Origin: Sorangium cellulosum
GTDB lineage: Bacteria > Myxococcota_A > Polyangia > Polyangiales > Polyangiaceae
NCBI RefSeq assembly: GCF_004135735.1
Contig: NZ_CP012670.1
Span: 1,302,001 to 1,366,000, forward strand
Direction: 5' to 3'
DNA: 64,000 bases
Below, piece by piece: positions 33,636-42,195 of the stretch. The notes under the pieces are model-generated. The model saw only the letters and a program-made list of their open reading frames with translations, had not been told where the DNA came from and did no database searches. The first letter of the stretch is position 1; the number at the start of each line of letters is the position of its first letter. The position numbers were made by a program, and so were the translations under genes.

Positions 33636-35078
33636 TCAGGGCGAGGCGTCCCGGTCCTCCACCGGCGGCGCGCCCGCGTCGGGCTCGCTGCGGTCGATCC
33701 GCAGGGTCACGTCGAGCGTCACCGTCTGCCCGGCCGAGACGGTGATCGTGCGCTTCTCCTCGGGCGCGTTCGGGTGCCGGAACGTCACGTAATGCCGCCC
33801 GGCCTGGAGCGGGATCGGCCGCGCCATGGGCGTCACGTCGATGAGCTCCCCGTCGACGACGACCTCCGCCCACGGCCTCGCGAGCACCCTGAGGTACCCG
33901 CGCTCCTCCGCGCCCTCGCCGGCCTGCTCGCGCGAGGCGCCGGGCGGCCCGGCCACGTCGTGATCGCGGAGGCCGACCTCGATGAGCACGGCGCCCGCCA
34001 CGATGAGCGCGAAGACGCCGAAGAGCCGCCGCGCGTCGGGCCCGAGCGGCGGCGCGCGCCGCGCCTCGACCGCGGGGCGGACGGCCGGCACCTCCGCGGG
34101 CGGGAGCTCCTCCCCGCCGAGCTTCGCCGCCGCGAGCGCCCGCGCGATGTGCGCCCGCGCCTGCGGCTGGCCGCGCTCGGCGAGCTCCTCGGCCAGGGCG
34201 TCCGCGACCGCGCGGCCGCTCTCGTAGCGCTGCTCCGGCTCCTTCTCCAGGCAGCGGAGCACGATCCGCTCCAGGCCGCGCGACACGTCGGGCACGAGCG
34301 CGCGCAGCGGCTGCGGCGGCGCGCTGCGGACGCGGTGCGCCGCGGCCCTGCCCTCGGCCCACCGGTCGTCGTCGCGCTCCCGCTCGCGCGGCGCGCGGGA
34401 CGCCCGCGGCGCGTCCGCGCGCTCCGCCCTCGGCTCGTCGAACGGGCGCGCGCCGGTGAGCATCTCGAACAGCACGACGCCGAGCGCGAACACGTCCGCC
34501 TGCGGGCCGACCTCCGCCCCGAGGATCTGCTCCGGCGCCATGTAGTCCGGCCGCGCGAACGTGTCGCTGCCCTCGAACGGCTCGGGCAACGAGGGCAGCC
34601 GGCCGTCGGACGCCGCCGCGAACTCCAGGATCTTCACGCCGCCCGACGGCGTGATGAGCACGCGGTCCGGGCGCAGCTCGCGGTGCACCACGCCCCGCTC
34701 GTGCGCGTGGCCGAGGCCGCGCGCGATCTCCAGCGCGATGCCCGCGGCGGCGACCTCATCGAGGCGGCCCGCGCGCGCGCACAGCGCCGCGAGCGTCGGC
34801 CCCGAGAGCGGCTCCAGCACGAGCCAGATCCGGTCGCCGTCGCGCTGGAAATCGTGGATGTCGATGATGTTCGGGTGGCGGATCCGGGCGAGGATCTTCG
34901 CCTCGCGCTCGAGGCCGGCCGCGAACGCGCTCGCGGCCGACACCGTGGGCTTCAGCGTCTTGATCAGCGCCGCCCGGCCGAGCCCTTCGTGCTCGGCCCG
35001 GTACGTCACCGTGAGCGCCCGCGCCGAGACGGCCTCGCGCAGGACGTACGGGCCGAGCTGCCTCCCGTCGGCGACCAC
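33636..35078 (-). CDS. membrane-anchored pseudokinase with PEGA domain
   Basis: A 480-aa Hanks-fold protein. The start is a GTG at 35078 that shares a base with the gpmI stop (TAGTG), so translation is coupled to gpmI. The kinase-like domain (about 8-300) keeps the VAIK-like Lys40, a helix C Glu and PDYMAPEQ, but the glycine loop is absent (YVLREAVSARALTV), HRD is HRE (132-134, HRELRPDRV) and DFG is EFA (152-154, KILEFAAA). A catalytically dead pseudokinase is therefore likely. A TM segment (LFGVFALIVAGAVLIEVGL) follows an Arg/Ala-rich linker, and the C-terminus is a PEGA domain (about 405-465). The protein may bind or regulate partners rather than phosphorylate them. Confidence 0.85.
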   Translation of the reverse strand: MVADGRQLGPYVLREAVSARALTVTYRAEHEGLGRAALIKTLKPTVSAASAFAAGLEREAKILARIRHPNIIDIHDFQRDGDRIWLVLEPLSGPTLAALCARAGRLDEVAAAGIALEIARGLGHAHERGVVHRELRPDRVLITPSGGVKILEFAAASDGRLPSLPEPFEGSDTFARPDYMAPEQILGAEVGPQADVFALGVVLFEMLTGARPFDEPRAERADAPRASRAPRERERDDDRWAEGRAAAHRVRSAPPQPLRALVPDVSRGLERIVLRCLEKEPEQRYESGRAVADALAEELAERGQPQARAHIARALAAAKLGGEELPPAEVPAVRPAVEARRAPPLGPDARRLFGVFALIVAGAVLIEVGLRDHDVAGPPGASREQAGEGAEERGYLRVLARPWAEVVVDGELIDVTPMARPIPLQAGRHYVTFRHPNAPEEKRTITVSAGQTVTLDVTLRIDRSEPDAGAPPVEDRDASP

Positions 35079-36709
35079 TACCGCTGTCGGACGCGGAGCG
35101 AGCGCCCCGTCATCGCCGCGGGCTGCGGGAGGCCGAGGATCTCGAGCATCGTGGGCGCCACGTCGCAGATGCGGCCGCCCGACCGGAGCTCGATCCCCGG
35201 GTCGTTCTGGTTCAGGTAATAGAGCGGCACCGGGTTCAGCGTGTGGGCCGTGTGCGGGTTGCCCTGCTCGTCCTTCATCTGCTCGCAGTTGCCGTGGTCC
35301 GCGGTGATGAGCATCGCCCCGCCGGCCTCGCGCACGGCGTCCGCGATGGCCCCGACGCCCGTATCCACCGCCTCGACGGCGTGGATGGCGGCCTCGAGGA
35401 TGCCCGTGTGCCCGACCATGTCCGGGTTCGCGAAGTTCACCAGGATGAAGTCGTACTTGCCGCTCTTGACCGCGGCGGTGACCTCGCCCGCCACGCCCGC
35501 GGCGCTCATCTCGGGCTTCTGGTCGTACGTGGCGACGTCGCGCGGCGACGGCACGAGCTTCCGGTCCTCGCCCGGGAACGCCGCCTCGCGCCCGCCGTTG
35601 AAGAAGTACGTGACGTGCGCGTACTTCTCGGTCTCCGCGCACCGGAGCTGCGTGAGCCCGGCGCGGGCGATCACCTCGGGGAACGAGTCGGTCACCTCGT
35701 CCTTGGGGAACGCGACCGGCAGCTTCAGTGCCGCGTCGTACTCGGTCATGCCGCTGTAACAGTGCTCCTGGAAGGCGTAGACCGGCTTGCCGCGGTCGGA
35801 GAGCAGCTCCTCGACCTCGGGCGGCAGGTTCCTCCGCGTGAGCATCGCCGAGATCTCGCGCATCCGGTCGGGCCTGAAGTTGACGGCGAGGCCGACCTCC
35901 TCGCCCTGCCACTCCCAGCGCGGGTCCTTCGCGGCGAAGTCGGCCACGAAGTCGCCCTGGATGCCCTTGTAGTCGCCGATGCGGACGGGCTCGACGAACT
36001 CGTCGGTCTTCCCGGCCGCGTACGACGCCTCGATCGCCTCGTACGCCGTGTCGGCCCGCGGCGCGTCGCCGCGCACGATCGCGGTGTAGGCCTTCATGAC
36101 GCGGTCCCAGCGCTTGTCGCGGTCCATGGCGTAGTACCGGCCCGAGAGGGTGCCGATGACGCCGACGCCCTCGAGCTCCGCGAGGGTCCGCTCGATGTAG
36201 CCCCACGCGCTCTTCGGCGGCGTGTCGCGCCCGTCGAGGAAGGCGTGCAGGACGATGGGCACCTCGTGGAACCTCGCGAGCTTGAACAGCGCGAAGAAGT
36301 GATCGAGCGACGAGTGCACGCCGCCGTCGGAGAGGAGCCCGAACAGGTGCAGGCGGCACTTGCGGTCCTGGGCGATGCGGAAGGTCCTCGCGATGATCTC
36401 GTTCGAGCCGAGCTTGTTCTCGGCGATCGCGACGTCGATGCGCGAGATGTCCATCAGCGCGATCCTGCCGGCGCCGAAGTTCAGGTGGCCGACCTCGCTG
36501 TTGCCCATCTGACCCACCGGCAGGCCGACGTCGGGGCCGCTCGTCCCGATCAGCGTCTTCCGGGCGCTCTTCTGGATCGCTTGGAGGTGCGGCGCCTTCG
36601 CGAGGGCGATCGCGTTGTCGTCCTTTTCTGCGCGCTCGCCGAATCCATCGAGGATGCAGAGGACGAGCGGGCGGGGGCGTGTGCTGGGGGTGGGGGCGGC
36701 TTCGCTCAT
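35078..36709 (-). CDS. gpmI: cofactor-independent phosphoglycerate mutase
   Basis: A 543-aa Mn-dependent enzyme that interconverts 3- and 2-phosphoglycerate in glycolysis and gluconeogenesis. Motifs: LCILDGFG (metal site), PVGQMGNSEVGHLNFG with the phospho-acceptor Ser71, HAFLDGRDTPP, SGRYYAMDRDKRW, NFRPDRMREI, NFANPDMVGHTG and ITADHGNCEQ, which cover both phosphatase-like and transferase domains. The start at 36709 (MSEAAPTPSTRP) is preferred; the frame is open further upstream but Arg-rich. Its stop overlaps the GTG of the pseudokinase gene by one base, an operon not seen in standard gpmI contexts. Confidence 0.96.
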   Translation of the reverse strand: MSEAAPTPSTRPRPLVLCILDGFGERAEKDDNAIALAKAPHLQAIQKSARKTLIGTSGPDVGLPVGQMGNSEVGHLNFGAGRIALMDISRIDVAIAENKLGSNEIIARTFRIAQDRKCRLHLFGLLSDGGVHSSLDHFFALFKLARFHEVPIVLHAFLDGRDTPPKSAWGYIERTLAELEGVGVIGTLSGRYYAMDRDKRWDRVMKAYTAIVRGDAPRADTAYEAIEASYAAGKTDEFVEPVRIGDYKGIQGDFVADFAAKDPRWEWQGEEVGLAVNFRPDRMREISAMLTRRNLPPEVEELLSDRGKPVYAFQEHCYSGMTEYDAALKLPVAFPKDEVTDSFPEVIARAGLTQLRCAETEKYAHVTYFFNGGREAAFPGEDRKLVPSPRDVATYDQKPEMSAAGVAGEVTAAVKSGKYDFILVNFANPDMVGHTGILEAAIHAVEAVDTGVGAIADAVREAGGAMLITADHGNCEQMKDEQGNPHTAHTLNPVPLYYLNQNDPGIELRSGGRICDVAPTMLEILGLPQPAAMTGRSLRVRQR

Positions 36710-36819
36710 GGCGGCGGAATCTACAACGAAGGCGCGGCGATCGGGGGGGGCGCTCCGGGATTTTCGAGCGGCCTCGGGGCGGTAGCCGCCGGGCGCGGCC
36801 TGCGTGCTACCCTCCGCGC

Positions 36820-37386
36820 ATGTCCGACAGCGCACGTCGCGCCACCTACCAGGATGTCCTTGACACGCCCCCGAACCAGGTGGCCGAGGTCCTGAACGGC
36901 GTGCTGCACGCGACGCCGCGGCCATCGCTGTCCTGCCGCAACGTGACGTCGGTGCTCGCCGGCGAGCTCTACCTGCCCTTTCGCCGCGGCATCAAGGGGC
37001 CCGGGCGGTGGGCGCTGCTCGTCGAGCCCGAGCTGCACCTCGGCCCGGATCCGGACATCGTGATCCCCGACATCGCCGCGTGGCGCCGCGACCGGATGCC
37101 GCAGATCCCGATGCGGAACGCCGCCATCTTCCTCGCGCCCGACTGGGTGTGCGAGGTGATCTCGCCGTCGACAGAGGCGCTCGATCGCCGCGACAAGATG
37201 GTCATCTACGCGCGCGAGCTCGTGGCGCACTACTGGCTCATCGATCCGCAGCGCCGGTCGCTGGAGGTCTACCGCAGCCAGGGGGGGCGGTTCGCGCGCA
37301 TGGGCACGTGGGAGGGCGACGCCCCGGTGCGCGCGGCGCCATTCGACGCGGTGGAGATCGAGCTCGGCGTGCTCTGGCAGGAGTAG
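36820..37386 (+). CDS. Uma2 family (DUF820) restriction-endonuclease-fold protein
   Basis: A 188-aa protein with the Uma2 pattern: EVLNGVLHATPRP near the N-terminus, a PD-(D/E)XK-like core (LGPDPDIVIPDIAAWRRDRMP ... PDWVCEVISPSTEALDRRDKMVIYARELVAHYWLIDP). The Asp of DIVIPD and the Glu of CEVIS are the family's conserved acids. Uma2 proteins are numerous in cyanobacteria and myxobacteria; nuclease activity is predicted but unproven. It is divergent from gpmI, with 110 bp between the starts, and is followed by the DUF2169 fusion gene. Confidence 0.85.
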   Translation: MSDSARRATYQDVLDTPPNQVAEVLNGVLHATPRPSLSCRNVTSVLAGELYLPFRRGIKGPGRWALLVEPELHLGPDPDIVIPDIAAWRRDRMPQIPMRNAAIFLAPDWVCEVISPSTEALDRRDKMVIYARELVAHYWLIDPQRRSLEVYRSQGGRFARMGTWEGDAPVRAAPFDAVEIELGVLWQE

Positions 37387-37434
37387 CGCCGGGGGGCGGC
37401 GGCGCGCTCCTTTCGAAAGCGATAAGCTCGCCGC

Positions 37435-39531
37435 GTGCACGTCTCGTCCGCTTGCCCGCTCCGCGTTGCGTCCCTCGTCTGGCAGCCTCGTCCCGGGGCG
37501 TTCGCGCTGACGGTGGTTTGCAAGGCGACGTTCTCGCTCGAGCCGGGGCTCTCGCGGCTCGCTCCCGCGCAGGAGGCGCCGTGGGAGGCGGACGTCCCCT
37601 GGGGCGACGAGCCCGGGGCGAGCCTCTGGGCCGCGAGCGATCTCGCGCCGTTCAAGCGCCGCGCGGACGTGCTCGTGGTCGGTCATGCCCACGCGCCGCC
37701 CGGAGAGCGCGCGACCTCCCTGGTGGCGCGGCTCGCGGTCGGCGCGGTGGACAAGCGGATCGAGGTGCACGGCCCTCGCGCGTGGACCCTGGTCGGGCGG
37801 CTCACGGACGCCATTCCGTTCGCGGAGGCGCCGCTCCGGTGGGAGCGCGCGGCCAGCGGCCCGGACGGGTGGAATCCGGTGGGCGTCCCGGTGAACCCGG
37901 CGCCCGACGTGCGTGGGCTCCGGCGTGCGCCGAGCCTGCTGCCGCCGGGCACGGTGCTCCGCGCCCCGGCGGATGCGCCGCCGCCTGCCGGCTTCGGGCC
38001 GATCGCGCCGTCGTGGCCCGGGCGGGTCTCCAGGCTGCGCCAGCACGCCGCCACGTTCCGCCACGACGCCTGGGCGGAGCAGCCGCTGCCGGAGGACATC
38101 AATCCGAGCTATTTCAACGCGGCGCCGCCGGATCAGCAGCTCGAGCAGCTCACGGGGGGCGAGCGGATCGTCCTCGCGCACCTGCACCCGCGGCACCCGC
38201 AGCTCGCGACAGTCCTGGAGGAGGTGATCCCGCGCGCGGCGCTGCGCCGCGGCGATTCCGCGCCGCAGGAGATGCGGCTGCGCTGCGACACGCTGTGGAT
38301 CGACGCGGATCGAGGGATCTGCACGCTGACGTGGCGGGGGGCGGTGCCGCTCGGGCACGCGGGGGAGGACGTGACGGTGGTGGTGACCGCGGAGCGGCCG
38401 CACGAGGAGCTGGACGTGGAGGACACGCTGCTCGCGCAGGGGGCGCCGGTGGCCCGCGCCGGCGTGTCGGCGCTGGCGCAGACCCTGGACCTGGAGCCGC
38501 GGGGCGGCGCGGCGGCGGCGGAGCCGGCGACGACGCTCGCCCCGGCGCTGCGCGCGGCGGGGCCCTCGGGCGCGCTGCCGTTCGTGGCGCCCTCGGAGCG
38601 GCCGGCGAGCGCCGGGGCGGGCGCCCCGGGCGAGGGGCGCGAGGGGCGCGAGGGGCCCATGACGGCGGCGCCGGGCACGCTGGCCTCGGATACGTTGACC
38701 TTGGGCGCCGGGCTCGTCGCCGCGGCGCCGTTGCCGTTTCAGGCCGGGCTCGTCGCCGCGGCGCCGTTGCCGTTTCAGGCCGCGCCTGCGCCCGCGGCGG
38801 CCCCGGCGAGCGCGCCGGGGCCCGCACCGGCGCCGTCGGTGGACGCCCCGGAGCAGCGCTCGCCGCGCGTCACGCCACCTCCGCCGCCGTTCCTGGGGCA
38901 GCTCCTCTCGAGGCTGGCCGGCGAGGCGGCCGAGGAGCGCGCCGAGGCGCCGCGCGCGGAGGCCGCGCCCGCCGAGGCGCCGCGCGCGGAGGCCCCGCCT
39001 GCGGAGGCGCCGCGCGTCGAATCCCCGCGCGCGGAGGCCCTGCGCGTCGAGCCCTCGCCCGCCGAGGCACCGCCCCCCGAGGCGACGCCTTCGCCGGAGC
39101 CGGCGGTGCGACCGGAGGACGTCACGGTGGAGCGTTTCGCGGCGATCTCCGCCGAGATCGCCGAGCAGCGGGCGCCGCGCGCGGAGGTGCTGCGCGCGCA
39201 CGGGATCCGCGAGCGCGACTGGGCCGCCGTGGAGCGCCACGTCCGCGCCCTGCTCGACAGGGACGCGCGCGCCGGCGGCAAGCTGCGCGCGGCGCACGAC
39301 GCGGCCTACGTCGCGGCGGTCGAGGGGTTCCGTGGTCCGATCGGCCTCCCGGAGTACGCGCGCATCGCCGTGGGGCTGGAGCGCGGGGCGGCTGGCGACG
39401 TCCTCGACGCGCTCGCGATCCAGCGGGCGGCGCTCATGCCGATCGTGCGGGTCTGGACGAAGAAGGCCGCCAGCCAGCCCGCGCTCTCCGCCGAGCTGAT
39501 GGCGCTGCTGGAGGAGCTGCGCGCCGGGTGA
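37435..39531 (+). CDS. DUF2169 T6SS effector-adaptor fused to a C-terminal helical domain
   Basis: A 698-aa protein with GTG start at 37435. Residues 1-345 are a DUF2169 domain (FALTVVCKATFSL, PLRWERAASGPDG, a DINPSYFNAAPPDQQLEQLTGGERIVLAHLHP core, LTWRGAVPL). DUF2169 proteins act as chaperones/adaptors that load effectors onto VgrG/PAAR tips of type VI secretion. A long Ala/Pro/Glu-rich linker (about 360-565) carries an exact 36-bp duplication (38707-38778) and many EAPRAEA-like units. The C-terminal 130 residues are helical and charged (RFAAISAEIAEQRAPRAEVLRAHGI, RALLDRDARAGGKLRAAHDAAYVAAVEGF) and resemble no family I know. It stands at the left end of the VgrG/RHS island. Confidence 0.8.
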   Translation: MHVSSACPLRVASLVWQPRPGAFALTVVCKATFSLEPGLSRLAPAQEAPWEADVPWGDEPGASLWAASDLAPFKRRADVLVVGHAHAPPGERATSLVARLAVGAVDKRIEVHGPRAWTLVGRLTDAIPFAEAPLRWERAASGPDGWNPVGVPVNPAPDVRGLRRAPSLLPPGTVLRAPADAPPPAGFGPIAPSWPGRVSRLRQHAATFRHDAWAEQPLPEDINPSYFNAAPPDQQLEQLTGGERIVLAHLHPRHPQLATVLEEVIPRAALRRGDSAPQEMRLRCDTLWIDADRGICTLTWRGAVPLGHAGEDVTVVVTAERPHEELDVEDTLLAQGAPVARAGVSALAQTLDLEPRGGAAAAEPATTLAPALRAAGPSGALPFVAPSERPASAGAGAPGEGREGREGPMTAAPGTLASDTLTLGAGLVAAAPLPFQAGLVAAAPLPFQAAPAPAAAPASAPGPAPAPSVDAPEQRSPRVTPPPPPFLGQLLSRLAGEAAEERAEAPRAEAAPAEAPRAEAPPAEAPRVESPRAEALRVEPSPAEAPPPEATPSPEPAVRPEDVTVERFAAISAEIAEQRAPRAEVLRAHGIRERDWAAVERHVRALLDRDARAGGKLRAAHDAAYVAAVEGFRGPIGLPEYARIAVGLERGAAGDVLDALAIQRAALMPIVRVWTKKAASQPALSAELMALLEELRAG
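38707..38778 (+). repeat. 36-bp exact tandem duplication inside DUF2169 fusion gene
   Basis: Two exact 36-bp copies (38707-38742 and 38743-38778) encode the repeated 12-residue unit AGLVAAAPLPFQ. The period is a multiple of three, so the frame is kept. It lies in the low-complexity linker. Confidence 0.92.
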
Positions 39532-39540
39532 GCGCGGCGC

Positions 39541-40182
39541 TCACCCGGCGCGGGGCGCGCCGTCGTCCGGCCCTCCCGGCGCCGCGTCGTCGCCGGCCGC
39601 CAGCGCGGAGGGCTGAACGGGACGGCCGGCGAGCGCCTGCCGCGCGCGGAACTCCTCCCAGGACAGCGGCATCGGCGGATCCTCGGAGTTGAGCCGCACC
39701 CGCTCGCCGACGATGTCGACGTCGTCGTTGGCCCGGATCTCCACGCCGCCGGGCGACGCCTCGACCTTCACCTCGCGGGCCGTCGTGCGCGCGCTCCTGC
39801 CGGCCTCGCGCACCACGCTGCCGCTCACCCGCTCGTGCAGGCTCCCGCCCACCTCGACGGCCGCGTCCTGCGCCGCCTGGATGCGCAGCGTGTCGCACGA
39901 GAGCGAGAGCGTCTTCGCGGCCGCGATCTCGAGCGACGCGCCCGAGAGCGACAGCACCGGGCCCTCGTCGGTCAGCCGGATCGACACGAGGAGCTGCCCC
40001 GCCGCGGCCCGGATCTGGATCCGCTCCTCGGCGCCCTCCCCGGCGATCTCGATCGAGCGGCCGGAGGCGAGCGGCACCACCCGGGTGTCCCGCGCGCCTT
40101 GCCCGGGCGCCGCGAGCGCCGCGCCAGGCGCAGGCGCGAGGGCCGCAGCGGCGGCCTGCGACGGGAGATCCTGGGGCGGCAT
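39541..40182 (-). CDS. stand-alone VgrG-tail-like protein
   Basis: A 213-aa protein if started at the ATG at 40182 (a GTG at 40203 would add 7 residues; neither has a clear ribosome site). A Pro/Ala-rich leader is followed by a repetitive beta-strand region with Gly turns every 8-10 residues (SGRSIEIAGEGAEERIQIRAAAG, LTDEGPVLSLSGASLEIAAAKTLSLSCDTLRI, EVKVEASPGGVEIRANDDVDIVGERVRL), like the gp5/DUF2345 beta-helix needle at the C-terminus of VgrG, and then a short PLSWEEF tail. It has no gp27/gp5 part. It may be a spike-extension or adaptor protein. It is convergent with the DUF2169 fusion and divergent from another DUF2169 gene. Confidence 0.65.
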   Translation of the reverse strand: MPPQDLPSQAAAAALAPAPGAALAAPGQGARDTRVVPLASGRSIEIAGEGAEERIQIRAAAGQLLVSIRLTDEGPVLSLSGASLEIAAAKTLSLSCDTLRIQAAQDAAVEVGGSLHERVSGSVVREAGRSARTTAREVKVEASPGGVEIRANDDVDIVGERVRLNSEDPPMPLSWEEFRARQALAGRPVQPSALAAGDDAAPGGPDDGAPRAG

Positions 40183-40396
40183 AGGGGCGGGCGCGTCCGG
40201 CACGGCCGCAGCGTAGCGCAGGGCCGGGCGAGGCGCGCCATCGGACGATGAAACGGCGGGGTGACGGGATGAAGGGATGAAGAGACGACGGGGGCGCCGC
40301 GCGCAGCGGGGGCGCCGCACGCGGCGCGCCGCTCCTCGCCATTGCGCGCGCGCGGGGGCAGGGATACCCGTCGGACGCGAGCCTGCAAGGAACCCG

Positions 40397-41563
40397 ATGA
40401 GCGCAGTGGAGGCCCCCCCGCGTGTGACCCAGACCGTCCGCTGCGCGAAGAGCCACGACGGCAAGCTGTGGCTGGTCTGCGCGGCCAAGCGCACCTACGC
40501 GTTCGCGGGGGGCCGGGTGACGCTCGCGGACGAGCAGGCGCCGGTCGTGTTCGAGCCCGACATCGAGACCGACGAGCACGACCGCTACCGCGCGCTGCGC
40601 GACGACGTGGACCTGTTCCCGCCGAAGCCGGCCACCGACGTGGTGGTGACGGCCCGGGCGCACGCGCCGGGCAAGGTGCGCGAGCTGATGGTCGGCGTGG
40701 CGGTGGGCCGGAGCGCGCGCGTGCTGCGGGTGCTCGGCGAGCGCCGGGTGGAGGTGACGCTCGAGGGGCAGGTGCGCTTCCCGGAGCCGGCGCCGTTCGA
40801 GAGCGTGCCGCTCTCGTGGGATCTGGCCTACGGCGGCTACGACGCGTACGCGCACGACGAGCTCGATCCGCCGCTGCGGCGGAACGGGCGGCGGGTGGAG
40901 CCGTCGCCGCGCGACGAGGGCGTGTTCGCGTACCCGCGGAACAAGATCGGGCGCGGCTACTTCCTCGACGTGGACAGGGACCGCGCCGACGGCGAGCCCC
41001 TGCCGCAGATCGAGGATCCGGGCGACCCGCTCACGGCGCCGCGCTTCTTCGTGCAGGCGCCCAGGGCCTGGCTTGATGCGCCGGCCTCCGGCGGGCTCGG
41101 CTGGGTGGCGCACTCGTGGTACCCGCGCATCATGCGGGGGCTCGGGGCGTTCCTGGAGCACGACCCGCCGGCGAGGCCGATCCGGGAGATGGCGTTCGCG
41201 GACGGGGAGGACCTCGGGGGGCCGTTCCGGAAGAACGAGGTGCTGCCGCGGTTCGCGCAGGGCGCGGCGCCGGGGCTGGCCACGGAGCGGCTGCGCGGGG
41301 ACGAGCTGGTGATCCTGAAGCACCTCGTGCAGGGGCAGCCCGAGCTGCAGTTCGCGCTGCCGGGGGAGGCGCCGCGGATGACGGTGCGGCCGCCGGGGTC
41401 GCCGAAGATCTTCACGCCGGAGCCGGTCCTGCAGACGGTGCGGATCGACGCGGAGAGGCGGACGGTGTCGCTCGCGTGGTGCGGGGCGGTGAGGCTGATG
41501 GCGCCGCTCGGCGACGAGCAGATCGAGGAGACGAGGCTCGGCGTGACGTGGGGGCGGTGGTGA
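40397..41563 (+). CDS. DUF2169 family T6SS adaptor protein
   Basis: A 388-aa protein made of a single DUF2169 domain: QTVRCAKSHDGKLWLVCAAKRTYAF, VVVTARAHAPGK, VPLSWDLAYGGYDAYA, YPRNKIGRGY, and near the end the conserved pair LKHLVQGQPELQFALPGEAP and VSLAWCGAVRLM. The start at 40397 is preceded by AAGGAA. Members of this family bind effectors and the VgrG tip. It does not share sequence repeats with the other two DUF2169 proteins in the island, so the three probably serve different cargo. It is convergent with the immunity gene. Confidence 0.85.
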   Translation: MSAVEAPPRVTQTVRCAKSHDGKLWLVCAAKRTYAFAGGRVTLADEQAPVVFEPDIETDEHDRYRALRDDVDLFPPKPATDVVVTARAHAPGKVRELMVGVAVGRSARVLRVLGERRVEVTLEGQVRFPEPAPFESVPLSWDLAYGGYDAYAHDELDPPLRRNGRRVEPSPRDEGVFAYPRNKIGRGYFLDVDRDRADGEPLPQIEDPGDPLTAPRFFVQAPRAWLDAPASGGLGWVAHSWYPRIMRGLGAFLEHDPPARPIREMAFADGEDLGGPFRKNEVLPRFAQGAAPGLATERLRGDELVILKHLVQGQPELQFALPGEAPRMTVRPPGSPKIFTPEPVLQTVRIDAERRTVSLAWCGAVRLMAPLGDEQIEETRLGVTWGRW

Positions 41564-41597
41564 GGGGTCTCGGCCGCAGCCTCCTGCAACATCTCTC

Positions 41598-42185
41598 CTA
41601 GGGCAGCCGAGGACGAGCCCTGAGCCACTCAAGGATGTCTTCGTCCAGCTGAACATCGCTCCTCGACGTCATGGGCTCGAGGACGGATAGGACGTTCTTG
41701 ATTCTGCGTAGCTCGCGCATCTCGGACAGCCAGCTCTCGTCTCGTGCCGCGTCGGCCGGGGCTCGCTGCATCATGTCTCTGCAGCGTTCGGCGCGCGCAG
41801 CAGCGTCCTCGGGGCTAGTGTGCACGGTGCGCCTGAACCACGCGATGAGCAGGTCGGGATCCAGCAGCGGATCACCGCGCCGCGGGCCCAGGGTCTTGAT
41901 GAAGAACGAGCGGAGGTTCATGACCCTGCGTTCGTCCGAGTCGTCAGCAGCACGGTCGAACAGCCGCTCCATGTTCTCGTAGATCGCGATGGCGACCTTG
42001 GCCCATTCGAGCCCGTCGCGGCTGGGCCCCCTCGAAATCGCGTCGCTGGCCGCCAGCTGGGCCAAGACAGGCCAGTCGACCCCATCGGGCCTCGGCTCCC
42101 GCCCCTCGAGGATGAGCTCGATCCATGTGGCGATCGCTTCGGGCCCGCGTCCCAGGATCTGGCTGATGGTGGGTTCATTGCTCAT
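41598..42185 (-). CDS. putative immunity protein to the adjacent RHS toxin
   Basis: A 195-aa all-helical cytoplasmic protein (start 42185, MSNEPTISQILGRG). The family is unknown. Its charged helices (for example LEWAKVAIAIYENMERLFDRAADDSDERRVMNLRSFF) and the lack of a signal fit a toxin-neutralising protein. The main evidence is position: it starts 10 bp after the RHS gene, immediately downstream of its variable toxin tip, where immunity genes lie. The base composition is less GC-rich than the neighbours at the third codon position, as is usual for exchanged toxin/immunity cassettes. Not demonstrated. Confidence 0.55.
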   Translation of the reverse strand: MSNEPTISQILGRGPEAIATWIELILEGREPRPDGVDWPVLAQLAASDAISRGPSRDGLEWAKVAIAIYENMERLFDRAADDSDERRVMNLRSFFIKTLGPRRGDPLLDPDLLIAWFRRTVHTSPEDAAARAERCRDMMQRAPADAARDESWLSEMRELRRIKNVLSVLEPMTSRSDVQLDEDILEWLRARPRLP

Positions 42186-42195
42186 GGCGTGCTCG

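Noticed and set aside
32466..35219. A 917-codon plus-strand open frame opposite the ATPase, pseudokinase and gpmI
   Set aside because: It has no conserved motif and reads antisense to genes with complete motif sets.
38707..38778. Transposon target-site duplication
   Set aside because: The two 36-bp copies are adjacent and in frame, so replication slippage explains them; no mobile element lies nearby.
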